Below are positions 12,421 to 13,400 of a stretch of DNA of 13,400 nt, piece after piece. The translations under genes and the position numbers were made by a program. The notes under the pieces are model-generated. The model was not told where the DNA came from. It did not search any database and worked only from the letters and a program-made list of their open reading frames with translations. Numbering within the stretch: position 1 is the stretch's first letter; each line of letters begins with the position of its first letter. The DNA comes from Pseudomonadota bacterium (GTDB lineage Bacteria; Pseudomonadota; Alphaproteobacteria; Rhizobiales; Devosiaceae): assembly GCA_023430705.1 (NCBI GenBank), contig JAEYZJ010000276.1:1-13400 (forward strand). Direction: 5' to 3'.

Positions 12421-13400
12421 CTAGGCCAGTTCGGCGTCGAGGGCGGCGATGAGCTGCTGGATCTCGGCCGGGGTGGTGTAGTGGGTGAAGGAGACGCGGA
12501 GCACGCCGTGGCCCGGATTGAGGCCGAGCGCCTCGAGCAGGCGGTAGGCGTAGAAATGGCCGCCCGAGGCCATGATGCGGTGGCGCGAGAGGCGGTCGGC
12601 GGCCTCGACGGCGAGGCCGTTGACGGCGAGCGAAACGGTGGGGGCGCGCGCGGCGGCATCGGTGGGGCCGATGAGGCGGATGTCGTTGCGGCCGCGGAGG
12701 TACTCCATCAGCGGCTCGAGCAGCGCGATCTCCTGGGCCCGCATGGCGGCATGCGCCCTGCGGAACGGACCGGCCCCCTCGGCCCGGTCGCCGGCAATGG
12801 CGGCGACGCGCTCGAGGTAGTCCGCGATGCCGGCGGCGGCGGCGACCTGGGCATGGTCGGGACCGGCGGGCACGAGGCGCTTGCGCGGCTGGGTGTCGTT
12901 GAAGAAATGGCCCTGGTTGGGCAGCTCGGAGGCGAGCGAGGGGCGGACCGCCATGACGCCCTGGTGCGGGCCGTACACCTTGTAGGCGGAGAACAGGTAG
13001 ATGTCGCAGCCGAGCTCGAGCAGGTCGGGCAGGCCGTGCGGGGCGTAGGAGACACCGTCGACGACGGTGATGGCGCCATAGCTCTTGGCCTGCTGCACGA
13101 TCTCGCGGACGGGGTTGATCTCGCCCACGATGTTGGAGGCGTGCGGGAAGCAGACGGCGCGGACCTTGCTGTCGAGCAGGCTCTCCAGCCCGGCCGGATC
13201 GAGGTGGCCGGTCTGCGGATCGACCTTCCACTCGCGGATTACCATGCCGCGGTCGGCCAGCCGCCGCCAGACGCCGGAATTGGCCTCGTGGTCCTGGTTG
13301 GTGACGACGATGGCGTCGCCGGGCTTGAGCCAGCCGGCGAAGGCGTTGGCCAGCGTGTAGGTGTTGGCCGAGGTGGAGGGGCCGAAATGGATCCAGTCCA
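12421..13400 (-). CDS. Class V aminotransferase-fold PLP enzyme, cysteine-desulfurase-like (VC1184-type), 5' end outside window
   Basis: The last 325 residues are visible; the N-terminus lies beyond the right edge. The fold is PLP fold type I. Visible landmarks are GPSTSANTYTLA (cofactor phosphate loop), TNQDHEANSG, the PLP-pyridine aspartate in VVDGVSYAPHG, and the Schiff-base lysine in FSAYKVYGPH (codon 12981-12979). In true cysteine desulfurases a later loop carries the catalytic cysteine; here that region reads SGGHFYAYRLLEALGL and has no cysteine. This matches the VC1184-like subfamily, often annotated cysteine desulfurase although it lacks the persulfide-forming residue. The reaction is therefore unknown: PLP chemistry on an amino acid is expected, sulfur transfer is unlikely. 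An ATG at 13245 opens a shorter frame but would remove conserved cofactor-binding residues, so the gene continues leftward on its own strand past 13400. EamA lies 130 bases downstream and could export its product (inference). Confidence 0.88.
   Translation of the reverse strand, partial: DWIHFGPSTSANTYTLANAFAGWLKPGDAIVVTNQDHEANSGVWRRLADRGMVIREWKVDPQTGHLDPAGLESLLDSKVRAVCFPHASNIVGEINPVREIVQQAKSYGAITVVDGVSYAPHGLPDLLELGCDIYLFSAYKVYGPHQGVMAVRPSLASELPNQGHFFNDTQPRKRLVPAGPDHAQVAAAAGIADYLERVAAIAGDRAEGAGPFRRAHAAMRAQEIALLEPLMEYLRGRNDIRLIGPTDAAARAPTVSLAVNGLAVEAADRLSRHRIMASGGHFYAYRLLEALGLNPGHGVLRVSFTHYTTPAEIQQLIAALDAELA

Overview
The window is GC-rich DNA with dense, short-spaced genes. It looks like an alphaproteobacterial chromosome: the thymidine kinase has a C-x-C zinc pair, there is an ArfB of about 140 residues, and the intrinsic terminators are very GC-rich. 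The order (Hyphomicrobiales or Sphingomonadales) cannot be fixed from sequence alone. The first gene, a large restriction-modification protein, has visibly lower GC than the rest (hand count 32/60 at 1561-1620 against 43/60 in the transporter at 3661-3720), so the left end may be an acquired segment.

Layout. Plus strand, 70-5490: a fused nuclease/N6-adenine methyltransferase of the type ISP C-terminal kind, a 12-helix MFS efflux-type permease, and a secreted six-blade kelch protein closed by an intrinsic terminator. Minus strand, 5627-7361: a 6-helix membrane protein overlapping a winged-helix regulator, then a divergent cis-prenyltransferase (UppS-like). An operator-like palindrome sits just upstream of the first gene, and a related sequence lies over the uppS start codon. 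Minus strand, 7439-9421: the ribosome rescue hydrolase ArfB, apparently starting at an ATT codon, then two tandem secreted paralogues that combine a bacterial SH3 domain with a beta/gamma-crystallin Greek-key domain.

Minus strand, 9515-10664: thymidine kinase (tdk) overlapping a YciA-type acyl-CoA thioesterase, with a terminator after the pair and a second perfect terminator about 57 bases upstream of tdk. That second terminator lies in a 320-base intergenic region that also carries a convincing sigma70-like promoter for the divergent plus-strand gene (10985-11380, small secreted DUF2147-like protein). Minus strand, 11394-13400: an EamA/DMT 10-helix transporter and the 3' portion of a class V aminotransferase-fold protein (cysteine-desulfurase-like, without the catalytic cysteine) that runs off the right edge.

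No rRNA, tRNA, CRISPR array, insertion sequence or integrase is visible, and I see no multi-gene system that is clearly new. The observations most worth following are the ATT start of arfB, the terminator in the tdk leader, the membrane-protein/regulator/UppS unit with its paired motifs, and the SH3-crystallin paralogue pair.
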